Assembly: GCA_030533445.1 (NCBI GenBank)
Contig: CM060072.1
Span: 22,995,267-23,059,266, forward strand
Direction: 5' to 3'
Source of the DNA: Cyprinodon diabolis
Taxonomy: Eukaryota > Chordata > Actinopteri > Cyprinodontiformes > Cyprinodontidae
DNA length: 64,000 nucleotides
Positions 49,155-61,905 of this stretch are shown here, piece by piece; within the stretch, counting starts at the first letter, position 1; each line of letters begins with the position of its first letter. The notes below the pieces were generated by a model that was not told the DNA's origin, searched no databases, and saw only the letters and a list, made by a program, of their open reading frames with translations. Both the position numbers and the translations under genes were made by a program.

Positions 49155-52100
49155 ACCTATTTTAAAGAGGAACATGACCTAATTTAGTAATTTAAAAATG
49201 AACTGGGTTAAACTGCTACCTTTACATTGAAATTGGTTATTAGGGATCCAACATCTGTTTAAACAGTAAAGAACACGAAACCTGAGCCATACTAGCAATG
49301 AGCATAAAGTCTGCAACAAGCATACTTAATTAGTATATCCTGTTTCATCTTATGTCTCATACTTTCTTTGACATAATTATCTTAAATAGTGACAAACTGT
49401 ATCTTTGGCCAGTCGAGCTGATAGTCATCCAATTCTGGATTTAAACTGAGCACTTGGTGCATCCCTAATTCTGATATTAGAGGATCAGGAAAATGTCAAT
49501 AGAAATGTCAATTTTAAGCGAGACCATAAATACAGTCGTTTTTATTCTTAAAATGTAACCCTTTTTCTTCCAGCAGCATATTTGGTCCTTTGATTGCGCT
49601 TTGTGAGCATTCTTACTGAATAACATATATCTTGACAAAGTGATGTTGTGTTTTATTTCACTAAGGGCACCGATTATGCTGCCTGGGCACCTTTAGCTTA
49701 ACAGTGCAGCTTCAGCCTCCTTCTACTCATTCTGTCACAACGATGGATGGGCTTAAAAAATTCCTACATCTGCAATGTAATACAACACTTCTGAATATGC
49801 AAAGGTACCTTAAAGGGGCAGGGAGATAAAGCCACTTTGTTTGACTGTAGGGCTACATGTCGTAAGTTAAACGGTGAAAAAAATATCCCCTGCAAGGACT
49901 TTAATCAGCACCCCTTTGAAGTCATTACTTGATGATATTGTAGTTAAATTACAACCGAACCCAAAATCAAAAAAGGTTACTTCTTTTCTGCTTTTTACTA
50001 CACTGTCCTGCGATATCTTCTTAATCAAGACTAGAGCTGATTGCAGTGGTGTCAACCTCAGGAGGCCATCAGTTCTAAAATGCAGCTGCCCCACAGGGTG
50101 CGAGGAAAAGTATTTGTTAAGTTAAGCAGCATAAAATGGAGTCAAATTTCCAGAGCGAAGGGAAACAAAGCATTTAAATAATGGGTGGTGCACACTTTTA
50201 AAACCTGCAAACATGACATATGTTTGTCACGGTCCCCAAACCTGAAGTAACATTTAAAAAAAAAAGAAACTGTGCGGCTTATTTTTAAAGAAAAAAAAAA
50301 GCAACTTGGATCTAAAAGCATTTGTATTCTTAAAGATTTAGAAAGGGTGTTCAAGACAGGAAAATCTTGCCCGATACATTTTTTTTCCCATTCCCATTCT
50401 TAATGAACAAGAGCTGAGCTTTTCAAGAGACATTTTTGTTGCCGTGTCTGCTAAGTATAACAGACTCTGCTGACAACCTTTGATGAATCCTAAGTAGCAT
50501 TGTGCTTACGGAAAATTACAGACCGCCTTTCACTCCTTTCCACCTACTGTACCACCTGTGGTGAAAATTACAGGTAATTTTACAGTCAATTATTTCACAG
50601 ATATATGGCAGGACCAATCAGAGTTTTAAAAATCAGGAGCTGCTGCATATGCAAATGAATAATTTTTCTTTGAGGCCCCCGTTTGGTCCATAACAGCAGG
50701 GTTCAGTGCTTCAGTCACATTCTGTAGGGTACAGGATGTAAAAAAGGATTAGGTAACATCTTAGTGATTAAAATCTGACTTTTCAGGTCATCTTTATAAC
50801 ATGCATGAATGATAAACTTGCACGTCACATATTGGTTTCACTAGTACTTTCTCGGACCAAAGTAAAAATGTGTGGGAGCCACTGCTTAATCTAAAGACAG
50901 TTAAGATTACGCTAAAGCGAATATCGTATTAGCGAAAACACACAAAAAATGTACATGTTATTTACAAGTTGTCTTTTTAGGCATATAGACAACTTTTCAA
51001 TCATGCAATACAGACTGCAATATGAATACCAGTTGCACCCACATTTTTTGCCTTTTTATGACCTGTTGAATCTTGAATGCATTTCTGAAAACAAGAACAT
51101 ATATTTTAAGCCTTCCCTCAAAAAATACTGCAGTGCAGCCATTATTAAATATCACATGTTTTGTGTTTTATTCTCAGCATTACAAAACAACGCCTTAACC
51201 AGTAGCGGAAGGCTGAAGCAAAGCAAAACAAGGATGTGCCAATTTCACCTGTAATACCCAATATTTTTGAAAAACCGAACAAAAAGATGTGGTTTTTGCT
51301 TTTGTGGATGGGTAGGTGTCTGCCCGTTCCTTCTATTTGATAAGAGTCTGACTAATAAAGTTAACTTTGTTGAACAACTCAAGAATGTGATGCACCTCAG
51401 CTGCTACTGCTGCTGTGATTGGCTAAAAACGCATAATGGGAGCAGTGGCGGCTGGTGGTGTTCTCCAGGTGGGGCTATAAATTCAAAGTAGATGTATACC
51501 AAAAAACAATCAAACTTATACCAAGTTATCACACCAGTATATTTAAACGAATGCCGAAAAAATTATAAAACACTTATAAACACAACAAGGAAGATGGCAA
51601 AAACTATTGACAGGTTTTGGTTTGACTAAGCTTTGGAATCAGTTTTGGAAGGATTAGACTTGGGGTTTTCGTTGAAACGTGAGCAGGAAGAGGCTCTATT
51701 CATTAATTTTTCAGAAGGAGGTATTCGTCTTTTCACCGACAGGCTGTTTGTTTACAATCCCCCACCAGCTTTCTGTCGCTCTAACTACGTCACAATCAGT
51801 TGCGCTCATTATGTGGCAAACAATTGAATCCTTCTTTTTGCCCGATTTGAAGGATGGGTCCGGATAGTTTCCTATCTATCCTTGGTTATCCCAGGATTCA
51901 TTGCAAAAACAAGCAAGCCGGTTGCTCCATGATCAGAAGAAAAAAAGTACTCAAGGCAGAACACTGATGTATATTGGAATTTCAGTTTAACATAATCTAA
52001 GTACATAAATAGTTCTGTCTGAAATTAATTCAAATTGTTGTTTTAAATGGTTATTGAGTGAGATATGTGGCGGGTAATGTTTGATTTACCTAAAGGTTTT

Positions 52101-54140
52101 TATCTGTTACTGTGTAAATGGGTTTGGCTGTTATTTAGGGACAGATTCTAATATATCTGCAGTGTGGGGACTATAAATCTGATAGGATTTTTATTGTTTA
52201 AATGCTATTTTGCACAATTTGCTTAATTAAGTATTTTTTGTTGTTGAATATTAGAGATTTTGCAGATATGTTTTTTATACATACATTGTTTAGATTTGCT
52301 TATATCTTTCTACCCCTTTTATACAATAGAATAGATATCCAATATCCAGTTATGGATATTTTTACAGTAATGGATATTTGAAAAAATTGACATCAGCATG
52401 TTATTTACCTGACTATGGTTTATATCATTATATTTGCTTTTATTTATTCATGCTCCCGGTGGTTGTCACCTTCATTCCACTCTGCATTCTCATGAGTGTA
52501 GTCTTTGTTCACTTTACAATAAAAAAAAAGAAAGAAATAAAAAAGAAACAGCTTTGAAAAGTTTCGTATTCATTCTTTTCTTGCTTTGTGTGTCAACTTT
52601 CACGGTTGCTAAGTGACAGAGCGTACAGTGGTAAAAGCCGCCGAAGGGTAGACCTGTTTGAATTCACAGCCAAAACTCTTCCGGTCTCTTTATTTTCATG
52701 GACTTTGAAGGATCCAGTCCAGGTAAAGCACGTCCTTGGAGGATGCAGCCCATAAATTCGAACGCACCCAAAAGAGCTACCTTACTTTCAGAAAGTAGTG
52801 AAGCTGTGCATAGAGCCTTTTCCACATGGCATCAATCTGGCTTATGCGAGGTTACAGACCTCCATCAAGCACAACATTTCACCCCATATTATGATTTACA
52901 CCCATTGCTAAAAGTCACACATCAAAAAATCTAAAATATCTTCAATCTACATTATACAAAATGTGACACAGAAAAGAACCCAGGAAAAAAAGTAACAAAA
53001 ATGTCAAAGCTTTAAAAGGACTTGTTTTGCTTCTGTAATTACTGCATGCACTTAACATGCACAAAGAATGGCTCTAAACAACATAATTACAATACAGTGA
53101 AATTCTCTGCACCAAAATGCTTGTTTGACCCAAAAAGGGGCCAATGGGTCTGTCTCTTGTGATTTTCAGCCGTGCATAATAGCGTTTTACATCCATGTTT
53201 CTACCCTTTGAAAAAAGTGGCACAATGACCCAGATTGTAATTTAACCAACATTATGCTGCTGGTGTCACAACTCTAACTATACAGCCCTCTGGCAATATG
53301 ACTTGTTCTGTGTAAAAGACTTTGTGTTATGTATTTCTACTGTTTTTTTTTTCCTGTGGAGCAAAGTTCATTAGGAAATAAAGCACAAATGATGAAATAA
53401 CTCAAGCTCCCTGAAGGTGTAGGGAGACAAAGATCTCAACAGTGACCTTTGTATTTATTTTTTTTTTATCTTCATCATCCAGGGACATAATCCCTGTTTG
53501 GCTCTGCAGCTGGCATGCAACTGAGTCACGCGTCAACCCTGATTAGAAGCAACAGTGGTCCGCGGGCCCCGTTCCTCTGCCAGAGCCAGGAGTGGAAAAG
53601 GCCAGGGCCACCACTTTCAGTCTGTGGGTATGACCTTGATGGGGTATGATAAAGAGGGAGCGACAAGATTCGCAATGCCACACAATATCTGTAACCTTCC
53701 GCTTCCACAGTATGCAGGCTGGAGCTATTGAGCTTTGACACACATGTATAAAAGACACTCAAACATCCACACACACCATCTCAACTTTGCCCTCTTGTCA
53801 TTTCAAGGAGTCTCCTTGGTCATGTCACCCCTCTCTCCCTGTGTTTTAGCTGGTCCTTTGTGATATTTCTTGATTCGGCATTTCTCTTTTATCCAAACAG
53901 ACAAATGCTCAATCTGCTCACAGTCTCTTTGCGAAAAGAAAATATTTTCAAAATATTATTATTAATAATTCCAATGTCTCTCAGTTTAACATACAGGATG
54001 TTGTTGCAATGCAAGCAGCGACAACATTTCCCTTTTAAAGTCTTCCCAAACGCAGACTTCATTGGAGGCAGCGATGACAGCAGATGTCTTGTGAGTCGGA
54101 TAATTGCAGGTGATAAGTGCGGCTCTGAAAGACCCCCCTA
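49155..54140. other. Putative intron with weak single ends of hAT-like elements
   Basis: No gene is recognised. CAGTGGCGGCTGGTGGTG at about 51444 looks like the left end of a hAT-like element without a visible partner. GGGAGCCACTG at about 50876 looks like a right end. The remainder is unremarkable AT-rich DNA. Confidence 0.4.
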
Positions 54141-54400
54141 AAGTATCCATCCATTATCTGACACGCTTGTCCCGAGTGGGTTCGCGAGGGGTGCTGGTGC
54201 CTATCTCCATCTGTCTAAGGCCAATTAACCTAACAGTCATGTTTTTGGACTGTGGGAGGAAGCCAGAGTACCCAGAGAGAACCCACGCATGCTCAGGGAC
54301 AACATGCAAACTCCATCCAGAAATACCCCGGGCCGGGAATCGAATCCAGAATCTTCTTGCTGCAAGGCTGCAGTGCTACTCTCTGCACCATAGAACAGAC
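54141..54400 (+). repeat. Dispersed teleost repeat resembling a non-LTR retrotransposon tail
   Basis: The block runs from ATCCATCCATTATCTGACAC through CCAATTAACCTAACAGTCAT, TTTTTGGACTGTGGGAGGAA, CCACGCATGC and ACATGCAAACTCCAT to GGGAATCGAATCC. This is a very common pattern in fish genomes. The copy seems to lack the segment that usually lies between the CTATCTCCA part and CCAATTAACC. I do not assign a family name. Confidence 0.7.
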
Positions 54401-56759
54401 AACCCACCCCCAAAGGAAACAATGGAATAACAGAAAAATTAACTGGCACATCCAACAAAATTCTACATGCAACAGAACAAATAAACAAAAAAAGAAATAC
54501 TCTGCTAAAAGATTAAAGTTAAATTAAATCTGAAAATACCTTTATTGCTAAACCTTTATGATATCTGCAACTCGCAACTCTTTTTCTTTTCAAGCATTTC
54601 TTGTTTAAGAAACCGAGTCGCATTTTCTAAAACCGAATTTAATCAGGTATGTCTGCTCCGGCACCATATATTTAAAAGTGTTAAGGGGAGAATTGTGCTG
54701 TCTTGAGATGAGGTGCTGACAGATTGCATGCAGAAGTCACATAATCGAGGTCAACTACGCTATTCTCTCTTTGTAAAAATCATTTATTTTGGTCCTGGTA
54801 TTCAATGGAAGCTGATGACCTCGCAATAGCAAAACACCATGATGTTTCTCATCAAAGTTAAGTGAAGTCTGTCACCTGAAGCGCGATCTAGTTGCTGGCA
54901 GATATGACCTTATCTAGTGAGGAAACTGTAAGCTATTATCATGAACCCTGGATATGAAGGGTAACACTTTACTCTTGACTTCAGGTATTCACAAGGCACA
55001 GGCACTAATGAGAAAGCAATGGTACAGTAACCTTGAGAAAACATATCACAGTTTGACCAAAAATGTTTTTTTTTTATGAAAAAACTTTAAAATAAAAATG
55101 TAGAAAATTTTTTAACAGTTGTTTTTTATGTAAAAAAAGAACATCAGCCCTGCTGAAATATTGTAACTAATTTGTTATTGCAACTGTAATATTTTTTCAT
55201 CAATAACAGTTCTTTTGATCTTATTCAAGCATCAGTTCTTTCCAAAGAGATTTCATTCTTTTTAAAACTCGAAATATTTCTACAAGATCAAGGCCATTTT
55301 TTGCAACCAACCAATTGCAGCAACAGGTGGGGAATCAACAGCAGCATAGGATTTAAACTTTAACTGTCTGAAGCTTTAATAAATCTTGATAAATCACTTG
55401 TATCTACTGTATAATAGAGAGTTTTCTTTAAGTGAGCAAGGAAGCAGTTCTTGATTTTACTTGTGTTGGCAGAGTCCACTAAGAAAGGATCCTGTTTGGA
55501 CTAGCGGAACAAATCCTGCTTGAAAAACCATTAAAGAAGCTCTCCTTTCTTTTTTTTTCTGAATCAGGTAGCATTCAGGTGCACGGTGGAAATGGTTAGA
55601 GAGTTCAAGGCAAGATACAAATGATTTGTAAGCACTGTGAGACTACCGCACCTGAAAATCAATAAGCCACCAGTGATGAATGATCTACCATATGCTTCTG
55701 AGCTTCCTTTGGGTGCTAATTTAAAGGGCCATAACACAGTTTGTGTGGGATTAAATTGATCCAAATTGTTTCTGATTTGATTATGAGTGAACCACATAAG
55801 AGTGTAACCAGATGTTATGTTATGTTGGCTCAGCAAAAAAAGCCACAAAGAAAAGAATTGTACTGAACAACAACTCTTGTTTACAAAAGCATTAAAAAAG
55901 TCTAAATAAATTTAAAAAGTATTATTTGTATAGCAGCTTTTTAACACTCTTTTAAGAGAGAAGAAGAAAAACCAGCCAGAGAAAGCATAATAAAAATACA
56001 ACTAGTAAGTATGAACTGCTAAGAATGCCACAATTAGCATATCCTTTTAAGCTTTTCTTTTCTCCTTTCATTTTAATGGTCACTAGTTGAAAAACTAGTG
56101 ACCAAATTCCTCAAAACTAAAATAAAATGAGAAGTCGATTTTACACTGAACAGAAATTTACAAAAGCACATTTGTCAATAAAAAGAAGCATGTTCAATTT
56201 CCACCCCTGATTAGGAAAAAGGTTCCTTCCCGAAATATTATTGTCTGATAATTGTTCTTATGAACCTAACTATCTTAAGCTGGATGTACTGATCCATCAA
56301 CGACAAAGACAAGTTAAAGTATGCATCAGATGACAGGTGGAGCTGAATTTGCAAAGCAAATTGGTTTGCAGGAGGTGTAAGGAGGGCAGCCACACTCCAT
56401 GTGAAATGAGCAGCAGCAGCACCCTTGGGCACCTCCCCTCAGTTTTGGGATAAATTAATCTAATTATTAAGGGGGAAACTCAAGCTGTGATCAGAGTTAC
56501 TACCGTTGCAATGAAGAAACAAAGACGCAAATACGCCACAACAAACAAACACCAGCGAGTAGGAAAGTATCTTCCAAATAGTGCACCATGGCAATTTGTG
56601 CCTTCCACTAAACAATAGGTGGTGATTAAATAAGCTGTTCCCCTTTGCTCAGTCACAATAATCTAGTTATAATGTGCAGGGCTGTAAATAAGAACTGAGA
56701 ATGAGGCAACCTCATCCACAAGACAAATGTCTTTTGAAGAAGATATAGTACGTGCGGTA
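54401..56759. other. Putative intron, no gene seen
   Basis: AT-rich sequence. Short open frames here have no recognisable domains. Confidence 0.5.
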
Positions 56760-56767
56760 AATTGAAC

Positions 56768-57940
56768 CAGGGGCGGAGCTAGAGGGGGGGCCGGGGGTGG
56801 TCATGGCCACCTTTACCAAATCATTGAGTTTTTCCTCCATAATACCGACAGTGGCAGCAGTAATACTCACAAGTGATACAACAGTAATATTCTCAATATT
56901 GAAAACAGTTTAATTTTTCATAGATTGACAAATACTTGTCTACAAAAACACTGTGGTTAATAATACACATCAATATACTAACATTACAGATGATAAGTAC
57001 AGAATTCATGCTCTTTTCAGAACTACATTTTGTGTTATATGGGGTAAAGAGAAAATGCAAGTCAGTCTTCAGTTAAATCATAGATAAATTACTATTCTAA
57101 TAAAAACATAGTAACTAAAGAATTTTTGTAAATATTAGTCCTTTTAAATATCCGTTTTATGCAGAATGATTATTGATAAAGGTAGGTAAGTAATGACAAT
57201 GGAAAAGAACTCAAACCTGAAAGAACTTTATCCACTATACCTTTTATCTAGATGGATTTTTAAATATATGCCTCTATTTGTTAGCAAAGACTGTAGGAAA
57301 GTATAGTTTGTTTTTATTTGGAAAATATGGATGTTGTGGTTGTTCATTTTCCTGTTGGATCAGTATAGATTGACCCTAAGTTTCTGGTTCTGATCCGCTT
57401 TTGGACACCCTTCAGTGTACTTTGGTTCAGTCTTGGTTCTGTTATGTTTTCTTTTTAGTTTTCAGTTTTACTTTGTTCCATGTTTTCTAGTTTTAGTGGT
57501 TTAATTCTTATTTTGTTGTGTTCTCTGGTTATTTTTCAGGTTTTTATTTGTTGCCCTCTGCTGCCCTCTTTTCCTCTCCTTTTTCCCTACCTCCTTTCCT
57601 GTCTGCTCTGTTCACACCTGCTCCCAATCTGCTCGTTAGTCCTCTCTTTGTTCAGTCTCCCATAAATACACTCCTTATGCAGTTCCTCAGTGGCTGGTTC
57701 CTTGTCAAACTTTGACCTACACTGTTTTAATGTGTCTTACCTCGTCATGATAGTTTTCCCCTGATGTTCCCACGGTTTCTGGTTTGTTTAACTTTTTTTC
57801 TTGTTGGATTTTGTTTGTTTACCTCGCATTAAATCTACAAAAAACTCACCTCTGCTTCTGCATTTGGGTCCACAAACCTCAACCCAATCCTGACAGTTAT
57901 TGCCATGCCACACTTATAAAAATTTCTGGCTACACCTCTG
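56768..57940. mobile_element. hAT-like element with nested LTR copy (1173 bp)
   Basis: The left end is CAGGGGCGGAGCTAG and the complement of the right end is CAGAGGTGTAGCCAG. The flanks AATTGAAC (56760-56767) and ATTTGAAC (57941-57948) match at 7 of 8 positions, as expected for an aged 8-bp hAT target duplication. A G-rich run follows the left end. The right half contains the family C LTR-like copy. No transposase is seen. Confidence 0.75.
57395..57895 (+). mobile_element. LTR-like repeat, family C, copy 2
   Basis: The copy ends TTTGGGTCCACAAACC...AATCCTGACA. A TATA-like CCCATAAATAC lies near 57658-57668 and ATTAAA at 57828-57833. A 20-base stretch at 57613-57632 (CACACCTGCTCCCAATCTGC) is identical to the complement of 61711-61730. 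The left boundary is not resolved. It lies inside the hAT-like element at 56768-57940. Confidence 0.6.
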
Positions 57941-57948
57941 ATTTGAAC

Positions 57949-58694
57949 CAAAGCTAAAAAAATGTAATTTAACAATTAGATTTTTTTTAGCATATATGCT
58001 TTAGTAAATTTTATTTTCCTTTTCCCAACTTTTTTTTTCTTATTTTGTTTAGAGCCGAATGGGCTGCAAGTGTTCCACCCCTTTCTCACTCATTCTCTTT
58101 TTATTTAAACTGGCTTCTCCTCTGGCACAAAACAGAATCCCTCTCAATAATAAATAGGCTTCCTCGAGCATTTTACAGACATGGGCCCTGCCTGCTGCAT
58201 GACTCAAAGACCACCTCAACTTCACTTTTCTCCCCCCATTTTTCATCAAATATTCAGCCTTTCAGCAGCCGGCCTGGCATGTGGCATGTGGTGAAATCAT
58301 TGCAGTTTTCTGTACCAATCCAAAGGAAAAGCCCCCTCAATATGTGGCGCGTGCACAGCCTAACCACGGGGCATGTCTTCCGGCACGCAATTAGGCGACC
58401 TCATCCGCAAAAAAAACGTGCTGGGATTCATAAGCCATACCTCTCTCCTCTTCCATCCCATTGAGCTGACTGTGAACGCATGCAGAAATCTAAAAACATA
58501 AAAACCTGCATTGACTGATATCTTCAAAAGAAATAAGTAAATGAGAGCAGCACATCACGAATAGAAACAGAAAACAATTCACTGACATAGAAAGGAAAAA
58601 AAAAAACAGCCTCGCAGCTTTAAACACACATTCACAGCCTGTATAATGTGGCTTTCCGCTGCGGCACGCTTTTAAAAAATAAAAAAGCTATTAC
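57949..58694. other. Putative intron next to the proposed first exon
   Basis: Non-coding sequence that becomes richer in GC and CpG toward 58.7 kb. On the minus strand a second possible splice donor GGAG|GTAATA lies at 58695/58694. Confidence 0.4.
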
Positions 58695-58743
58695 CTCCGT
58701 CCGTAAGGTCGTTTATGTGTAGGAGGCGCGCGGTGTCATTTAC

Positions 58744-59095
58744 CTGCGCATCATCCAGCGCTCTGACACATGGATACAGAGGAGGGGTGGATTATTCCAG
58801 CCAGGCAACAAAAACAAAAAAAGGAAAGCACAATGGAGAGAGAGAGAGAAAGGAGAGAGGGAAAGGAAGATAGAGGAGGAAAAAGTCCGAAATTTTCAGC
58901 AGAGATGAATGCGGCAGATGAATCCCCCTGTTTTCAGAGAGTCTCCCTTATGTTTGGATGTTGCTGTGAGGATGAAAGCAGACAGGGAAGCCCAGCAGAG
59001 CTGTTCTGCTCTGTGCAGACAAAGATGCTTTCTCTCCTCCGCCGCACTGAGGGCAACAGCAGCACATCCTCCCCCCTCCCCCCTTCCCTCGACAC
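58744..59095 (-). other. nrxn2: Proposed non-coding first exon of the alpha-neurexin
   Basis: On the minus strand a GC-richer block with a long CT-rich tract (complement of the GA-rich run 58832-58890) ends GATGATGCGCAG and is followed by donor GTAAAT (58743-58738). The start is set about 25-30 bases below a TATA-like box and is approximate. Vertebrate alpha-neurexin genes can have a non-coding first exon before the start-codon exon, and the strand agrees. Upstream ATGs are present near the donor. The block could instead be a first exon of another minus-strand transcript. The link to 7125 is inference. Confidence 0.45.
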
Positions 59096-59165
59096 TTGAT
59101 GGTAATAGTTTAGCAGGTAGCTTATAAGGGTTGAGGGCGCGGTCAGTGCTGTTGACCAATCCTGC
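59096..59165 (-). promoter_or_regulatory. Candidate core promoter with TATA-like and inverted CCAAT boxes
   Basis: Read on the minus strand, ATTGG (59160-59156) is followed about 30 bases later by CCCTTATAAG (59130-59121), and the CpG-containing run lies between and after them. The order and spacing fit an RNA polymerase II promoter firing toward lower coordinates. Confidence 0.45.
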
Positions 59166-59601
59166 ACCCCATCAAACTATAACATCAGCGTTGCCAAGGA
59201 GGATCAAACGGCGTTTAGTAACCTGGCTTAGTCAGGCAGGTGTATTATATTTATTTTACAATGATCAGGTATCAGGATACAGGATGCATATTAGGTTTCC
59301 TGTCCTCTAACTCCATTAACTCTCTGTCATCTCTTCATTCTGCTTGTGTGCCCTTGAGCAAGGTGCAAAGGAGAACTCACCAGTTTCAATTAATGTCCAT
59401 TTTGATAGACAAATAGCAGCAAAAGTAGAGAAAATATGGAACTCAATTAGTTTAAACTGAATCATGAATAAATAAAGATGATTTAAACAGGCGTTCTTCC
59501 TGAAAATAAATGTTACGGCTCATTATAAACCATTTTGATAGTCTTATAGTTTATCCACTTCAAAAGCAGACTTAATCTATAACTGGGAGGATTTAATTGT
59601 T
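59166..59601. other. Upstream flank of the proposed promoter, no gene seen
   Basis: Ordinary AT-rich sequence. Confidence 0.45.
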
Positions 59602-59609
59602 AGAACACT

Positions 59610-60140
59610 CAATGGCGTAACTATTTGTAAGCAGAGACTGCAGTTGTTTGGGGGCCCCCAACCTCTTAGGAGCCCGAATTGTGGATGGTTCTTTGCTGAT
59701 GTAATGGTGAGAGAAATTCCTCCTAAACCCACCTGATGCTAGATTGATTGACCGGACCTCATTTGTACCCCAACACATGCCAGATTTCAACATCAAGGTG
59801 AGTCGTTTAAACACGACACCAATAGCAAAGCAGACAGTGGTACTTTAAATTAATATGTTAATAACTGTGTATAGTTCATTAGGCGGTTGGTAAAAAATAC
59901 ACTCATATAATATGTTTCAAACTGCAATAAAGATCTTAAAAGAATGATGTATTTGAGTATTTTATCTTTTACAATACAACTTGGAATTATGGGTAGTCCA
60001 GAGCGTAGATTAAAACCATAACCATTACGTACCATGTGTTAGCGACCGGGGGGCGGGTAGGGGATGGGGTGTTGTACTTCATATGGGTCCGACCCAGATA
60101 ATGTTGCTTACGGGCCTATTGTTGTGTCGTTATGCCACTG
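59610..60140. mobile_element. Short hAT-like element with CARTGGCRTAAC ends (531 bp)
   Basis: The left end CAATGGCGTAACTA matches the complement of the right end (CAGTGGCATAACGA) at 11 of 14 positions. The flanks AGAACACT (59602-59609) and AAAACACT (60141-60148) match at 7 of 8, consistent with an 8-bp hAT duplication. GGGGGCCCCC lies near the left end and a GGGGGGCGGG tract near the right. No protein is encoded. Confidence 0.75.
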
Positions 60141-60148
60141 AAAACACT

Positions 60149-61423
60149 TAATACCATTTTTACCATAGCAGCTAATTCCAGAGGGAGATTTAGAATCTGG
60201 AATTACTGAATACGGTTGTAGATTATTATTTGCATCCAGGATATTTAATGTCCCACAAGCAACAGAACCTCATTGTGATGCAACCATCACCATGCTTGGG
60301 AGTGGAATGTGTTTTCTTAGCTTCTTGTAAAGCTTTAAGGTAAAAATCTCTAAAGATTCTTCTCCTTGCCCATGACCAAAATCTTTGTGTCATCTGGCTC
60401 AAGCACACCTTTCCCCTGAAAATTGGGCTTGTCCCTGTGAATAAATTTCAGCTGAGGTTGAAGTTATCAATCAGGGCTTCCTTCTATTTTCTTAGTTATT
60501 CATTTGTTTGTTTTTTATTGACAGCCTTGTCAGTTCTCAGAGGATAACACTTGCTGTATAGATACAGAAAAGATAACAACAGAGCTGAAAATGATTGTGA
60601 GAATACAGAATAAATAAAAACAAAATATATTGATTGTCTGAATTTCATCTGTAGAGAATTTACAATTAAAAAGCTCTATAAAGGCACAAACATGATTTCT
60701 TTCCAAATTCCGCTTCATATTGAACAATGAAAAAAAATGTTTTCCATGTTTTATTAAGACTGTCAAAAGGTTACAGCTGCCAGAGGACAAGAGTCCACTA
60801 AACTTATTTTTTTGTTATAAAAAATAAGATTTTGTTTTGTGTGGACTGGGATTGGCACCTTCTTCTTATTCTTCTTCTTAGCCCTCATACTCAGCTGAGA
60901 TTTTACTGTGTGTAATTACATTATCCTGCAATAAAGGTAAAGACATTTTTAATTCTTATCATGTAACTTAATAGACTCTGGCGCCCAGTTCCTACAACAG
61001 CAGCCAAGCTAATCGGGAATTTCACTCAGGAAAACATTCATCACTCCGGGGAAATTTAGTTGCTGTGAATGATTTTACTTTCAACAGATCAGCATTAATC
61101 AGTCACCCTAATTTACGCTACACAATGAAAAATGTATCTGTAGTCCCACAGTTCCCATTGGATCTTCCCTTTCATAGTATTCCCTTTTATAAACACAACT
61201 TTGGGGTTTAAAAAAGCATTTCAACCATTTACTTGGGTTTTGACAGGTTGGTTACAAAAAACAAGAATCCAAAACATTTTCAACTCAAATTTGGCCACGA
61301 AATTCAGTGTGATTGACATTTAACTCAAACAACTATACACTTTTTGGATGAAACTGATACTTTTCTCTCTGCACATGGCTGTTCTTTAAAAAATATAAGG
61401 TGGTATGAGATTCACCTGTTGGC
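60149..61423. other. Intergenic or upstream sequence, no gene seen
   Basis: AT-rich sequence with short open frames only. Confidence 0.45.
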
Positions 61424-61460
61424 CCATCCATCCATCCATCCATCCATCCATCCATCCATC
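61424..61460. repeat. (CATC)n microsatellite, left part
   Basis: About nine CATC units that stop exactly where the LTR-like repeat starts (TGTCAAG at 61461). Confidence 0.95.
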
Positions 61461-61905
61461 TGTCAAGTTGAGTGGAGGTTTGAGAAGAGGGACCAAATGC
61501 AGAGACTGAAGCTGAAGGTGGTTACTTGCAGATTTAATATCCAAAAGTTCAACAGAAGCAAAAACCCACAAACACAATCCACAGAATCCACAAAAATACA
61601 GAAAACCAGAAAACTCACATGACAGGGAAGAAATTATGACAAAGAACCAGCAACAGTGACTGAGCAGGAGGTGTATATATGGGAGACAGAAACAAAGACC
61701 ATGCTAATCAGCAGATTGGGAGCAGGTGTGGACAGAGGAATCTAGAAGGGGGCTAGGAGAAAGGGGGTTGACACAACAGTGAACAGAGGGCAATCAAGAA
61801 ACAAATAAGAACTCAATCACAATAAAAAAAAAATAACTAGAATAAAACAAAATGGAAATCAAACCAATCAAAATACAAAAAGAGAAACCTAGAATAGAAC
61901 CATAA
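61461..61905 (-). mobile_element. LTR-like repeat, family C, copy 3, inside a (CATC)n tract
   Basis: On the minus strand the copy ends CTTGACA at 61461. It has a TATA-like CCCATATATACACC (complement near 61669-61682) and ATTAAA-like TATTAAATC (complement near 61532-61540). It is bordered on both sides by CATC repeats. CCATC directly flanks both ends, but inside a repeat this cannot be taken as a proven target duplication. Confidence 0.65.

Noticed and set aside
57480..57715. Leu/Ser/Phe-rich frames resembling a membrane protein
   Set aside because: They come from the pyrimidine-rich part of the LTR-like repeat.
58896..59159. Minus-strand frame across the proposed promoter
   Set aside because: It spans the TATA-like box and the presumed start site and has no recognisable domain.
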